Source: Corella eumyota (lineage: Eukaryota > Chordata > Ascidiacea > Phlebobranchia > Corellidae). From it: a stretch of 64,000 bases of DNA. Positions within the stretch are counted from its first letter, which is position 1. Each line of letters starts with the position of its first letter. Positions 62,481 to 64,000 of this stretch are shown one piece after another. The translations under genes and the position numbers were made by a program. The notes under the pieces are model-generated. The model saw only the letters and a list, made by a program, of their open reading frames with translations, was not told where the DNA came from and searched no databases. The stretch is from NCBI GenBank assembly GCA_963082875.1, contig OY720100.1, forward strand, positions 1,302,001-1,366,000. Direction: 5' to 3'.

Positions 62481-62653
62481 TTGGGTTTGGTGACCATGCC
62501 ATAATATACTTAAAATCTTTATGTAAACATTAATACTTTTGGCATGTTTTAAATCATTAATTTGATTTTGACATTTTTTCCCGTTGCATTGTTGTAATAT
62601 TAATTGTATATTGTATTCATTATTCACTTTTATCAATGTGCGAAAAACCAAAA
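62481..62653 (-). mobile_element. dispersed repeat family A copy, upstream of GT31 copy 2
   Basis: Minus-strand orientation: GGTTTTTCGCACATTGATAA, then ACAATGCAACGGGAAAAAAT, ATGATTTAAAACATGCCAAA, and TATTATGGCATGGTCACCAA. The same end sequence as 36698-36868 is kept, so these two copies define the full element. Confidence 0.75.
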
Positions 62654-63332
62654 TAAAAAAATAAATAACTATTTTGCGCTTTAGTTAAAGTTAAAACTAT
62701 AATATACACTCTTTTAATATTAAAAGATACTTCTTAAAGAAACTGATGCTCTAGGCTAAAACCACAACTTTTCTGTAACCGCTGAGGTCTGTTTAGTTTC
62801 AAATTAAATTATTTTTATGAGGTATTTTCCAATAAAAAAGAACTTCATAAATTTTTATTATTTAACCAGCGGTAATGGTTCTCTATATTTAGCACAACTC
62901 AACATTATTTTTGAGTACAGTATACAATTTAATTTATGTTTATTTATTACTCAAGTTTTTAACAACTTAAATTTACCTGCTTATAACATTAACTTCCTCT
63001 TACAATATAGAACATATAATCAGTCATTTAATGATGTTATTTACATCCTACAATACGACATTACAAATTTTCTCTATTCGGTTTAATGTTAAAAATTGGT
63101 CATAAAAGTTGAAAGCTTATACTTGGTTATGCCTTGTCTAAAGCTAGCTCGATTTACCATTAAGCTCTAAATTATGATATCAAGCTTATTCGATGATTAC
63201 TCCCTATGACACACGGTCTTGCTATGTTTGTTTTGTCTGGTTTTAGTTAAATATTAAAAATGATTAATTTTGACAACGGTTAAAGCTGTCTTCGTTAAAA
63301 ATTTACAAAACCCTTTTTTAAATATATCTTTA

Positions 63333-63600
63333 TCCTCGATGTGGGAAAGTCAAATGCGGGACTTAAACATAAAGTAACATTTGTTACCCAGACCCAGTGT
63401 CGAGTTGCCTGTGGCAGTTTGGGATATTATAGATTATAATTGCCCAATAATTATGCTGCTGATTAAGTGCTGACTCAGCAGAAGTTTATACTGTTTATAG
63501 CGCCTTACTCAAGGGTGCTACAGCATGAGAGCAGTGGGGATTAAACCCACAACCTCATGTGTGGTGTAGCAAGTGTTATTACCACTACACCACGCTGCCA
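63333..63600 (-). mobile_element. SINE family 1, complete reference copy
   Basis: Read on the minus strand: tRNA-like head GGCAGCGTGGTGTAGTGGTA (A box TGGTGTAGTGG), a B-box-like GGGTTTAATCCCCACTG, then CATGCTGTAGCACCCTTGAG, CAGCACTTAATCAGCAGCAT, CAATTATAATCTATAATATC, CAACTCGACACTGGGTCTGG and the tail GACTTTCCCACATCGAGGAT. Length about 268 bp. It lies between GT31 copies 2 and 3. Confidence 0.88.
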
Positions 63601-63750
63601 GTAAATTAGTTATAATTGCCTGATATTTAAGCTACTAATTGGTATTGGCTTAGCAGTAGTTTAAAATGTTTATGTCGCTTTACTTAACATAAAACTACGG
63701 TTTAATTTTTTTAATTTTTTTTATTTTGTTGACAAAATCGGATAATTATT

Positions 63751-64000
63751 TTACTTGTAATGACAAATATTATCCCCAAATTGTTTATAAATTTTCCGCC
63801 AATCTTCGCTCATAAATTCCCGCGAGGATTCAAATTTTTTCCCCTTGTAACCATTATAATGAGTCGCAATATTCAATTCATGTGTCACAACCATTTCGTC
63901 CGGCATTCCAAGCTTCTGACGTAACAACCCCGTAACCCATACGTCATCAAGGTCAATCGAGATAGAAGTCTTTGAAACGTTAAACAATTGACCAATAACT
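63751..64000 (-). CDS. GT31 beta-1,3-glycosyltransferase, copy 3, C-terminal part only (runs off the right edge)
   Basis: The open frame from the edge to a TAA at 63753-63751 reads VIGQLFNVSKTS, LDDVWVTGLLRQKLGMPDEM, HELNIATHYNGYKGK and ends GDNICHYK. It aligns with the last 80 residues of copies 1 and 2 (IGMPDEMVVEHKLNIATHY) but is clearly more diverged. The acidic LDDVWVTG block is intact. It has the same orientation as copy 2. The rest of the gene is outside the window. Confidence 0.88.
   Translation of the reverse strand, partial: VIGQLFNVSKTSISIDLDDVWVTGLLRQKLGMPDEMVVTHELNIATHYNGYKGKKFESSREFMSEDWRKIYKQFGDNICHYK

Overview
The window reads as animal nuclear DNA from a sea squirt close to Ciona. 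It is AT-rich and has compact genes with many short GT-AG introns. The recognisable genes are chordate orthologues (API5, a FACIT collagen, CIMIP2C, FUZ, SH3BP5, FBXO42), and two families of tRNA-headed SINEs recur throughout. There are no bacterial-type operons, viral elements or CRISPR arrays. Gene models below were built by hand from splice sites, reading phase and remembered vertebrate sequences. Wherever exon sums are given they close in frame.

Layout. 1-1.6 kb: 5' end of API5 (minus; rest lies to the left). 2.0-2.3 kb: a possible two-exon micro-gene (plus). 2.8-6.4 kb: a secreted thyroglobulin-1/three-Kunitz protein (minus). 9.5-23.0 kb: a FACIT collagen (minus) with vWA, TSPN, triple helix and the FACIT C-x4-C junction. 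A second signal-peptide exon sits between the TSPN and collagen exons, predicting a short form. 24.9-30.3 kb: a secreted protein (minus) with two thyroglobulin-1 domains, a Cys-rich domain and a long Glu/Tyr-rich tail carrying eight exact hexapeptide repeats. 30.4-41.8 kb: an 11 kb stretch with no gene I can support. 41.8-44.3 kb: CIMIP2C (plus), convergent with FUZ (minus, 44.9-49.2 kb). 49.7-50.8 kb: intronless SH3BP5 (minus), divergent from FBXO42 (plus, 51.6-53.0 kb). 54.9-64 kb: three GT31 glycosyltransferase genes. The first two form an inverted pair around a 4.2 kb, 56-bp satellite; the third is cut by the right edge.

Themes. The left half is extracellular: matrix collagen flanked by two multi-domain secreted proteins of protease-inhibitor type. 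The middle has two cilium/flagellum genes (CIMIP2C, FUZ) next to a Rab11-GEF-type gene (SH3BP5). The right end is a young, rearranging glycosyltransferase cluster. Most striking are the FACIT internal start exon, which parallels the COL9A1 short form; the satellite, whose monomer looks like an amplified piece of the local SINE; patchy identity between the inverted GT31 genes; and a strong excess of the palindrome TGACGTCA.
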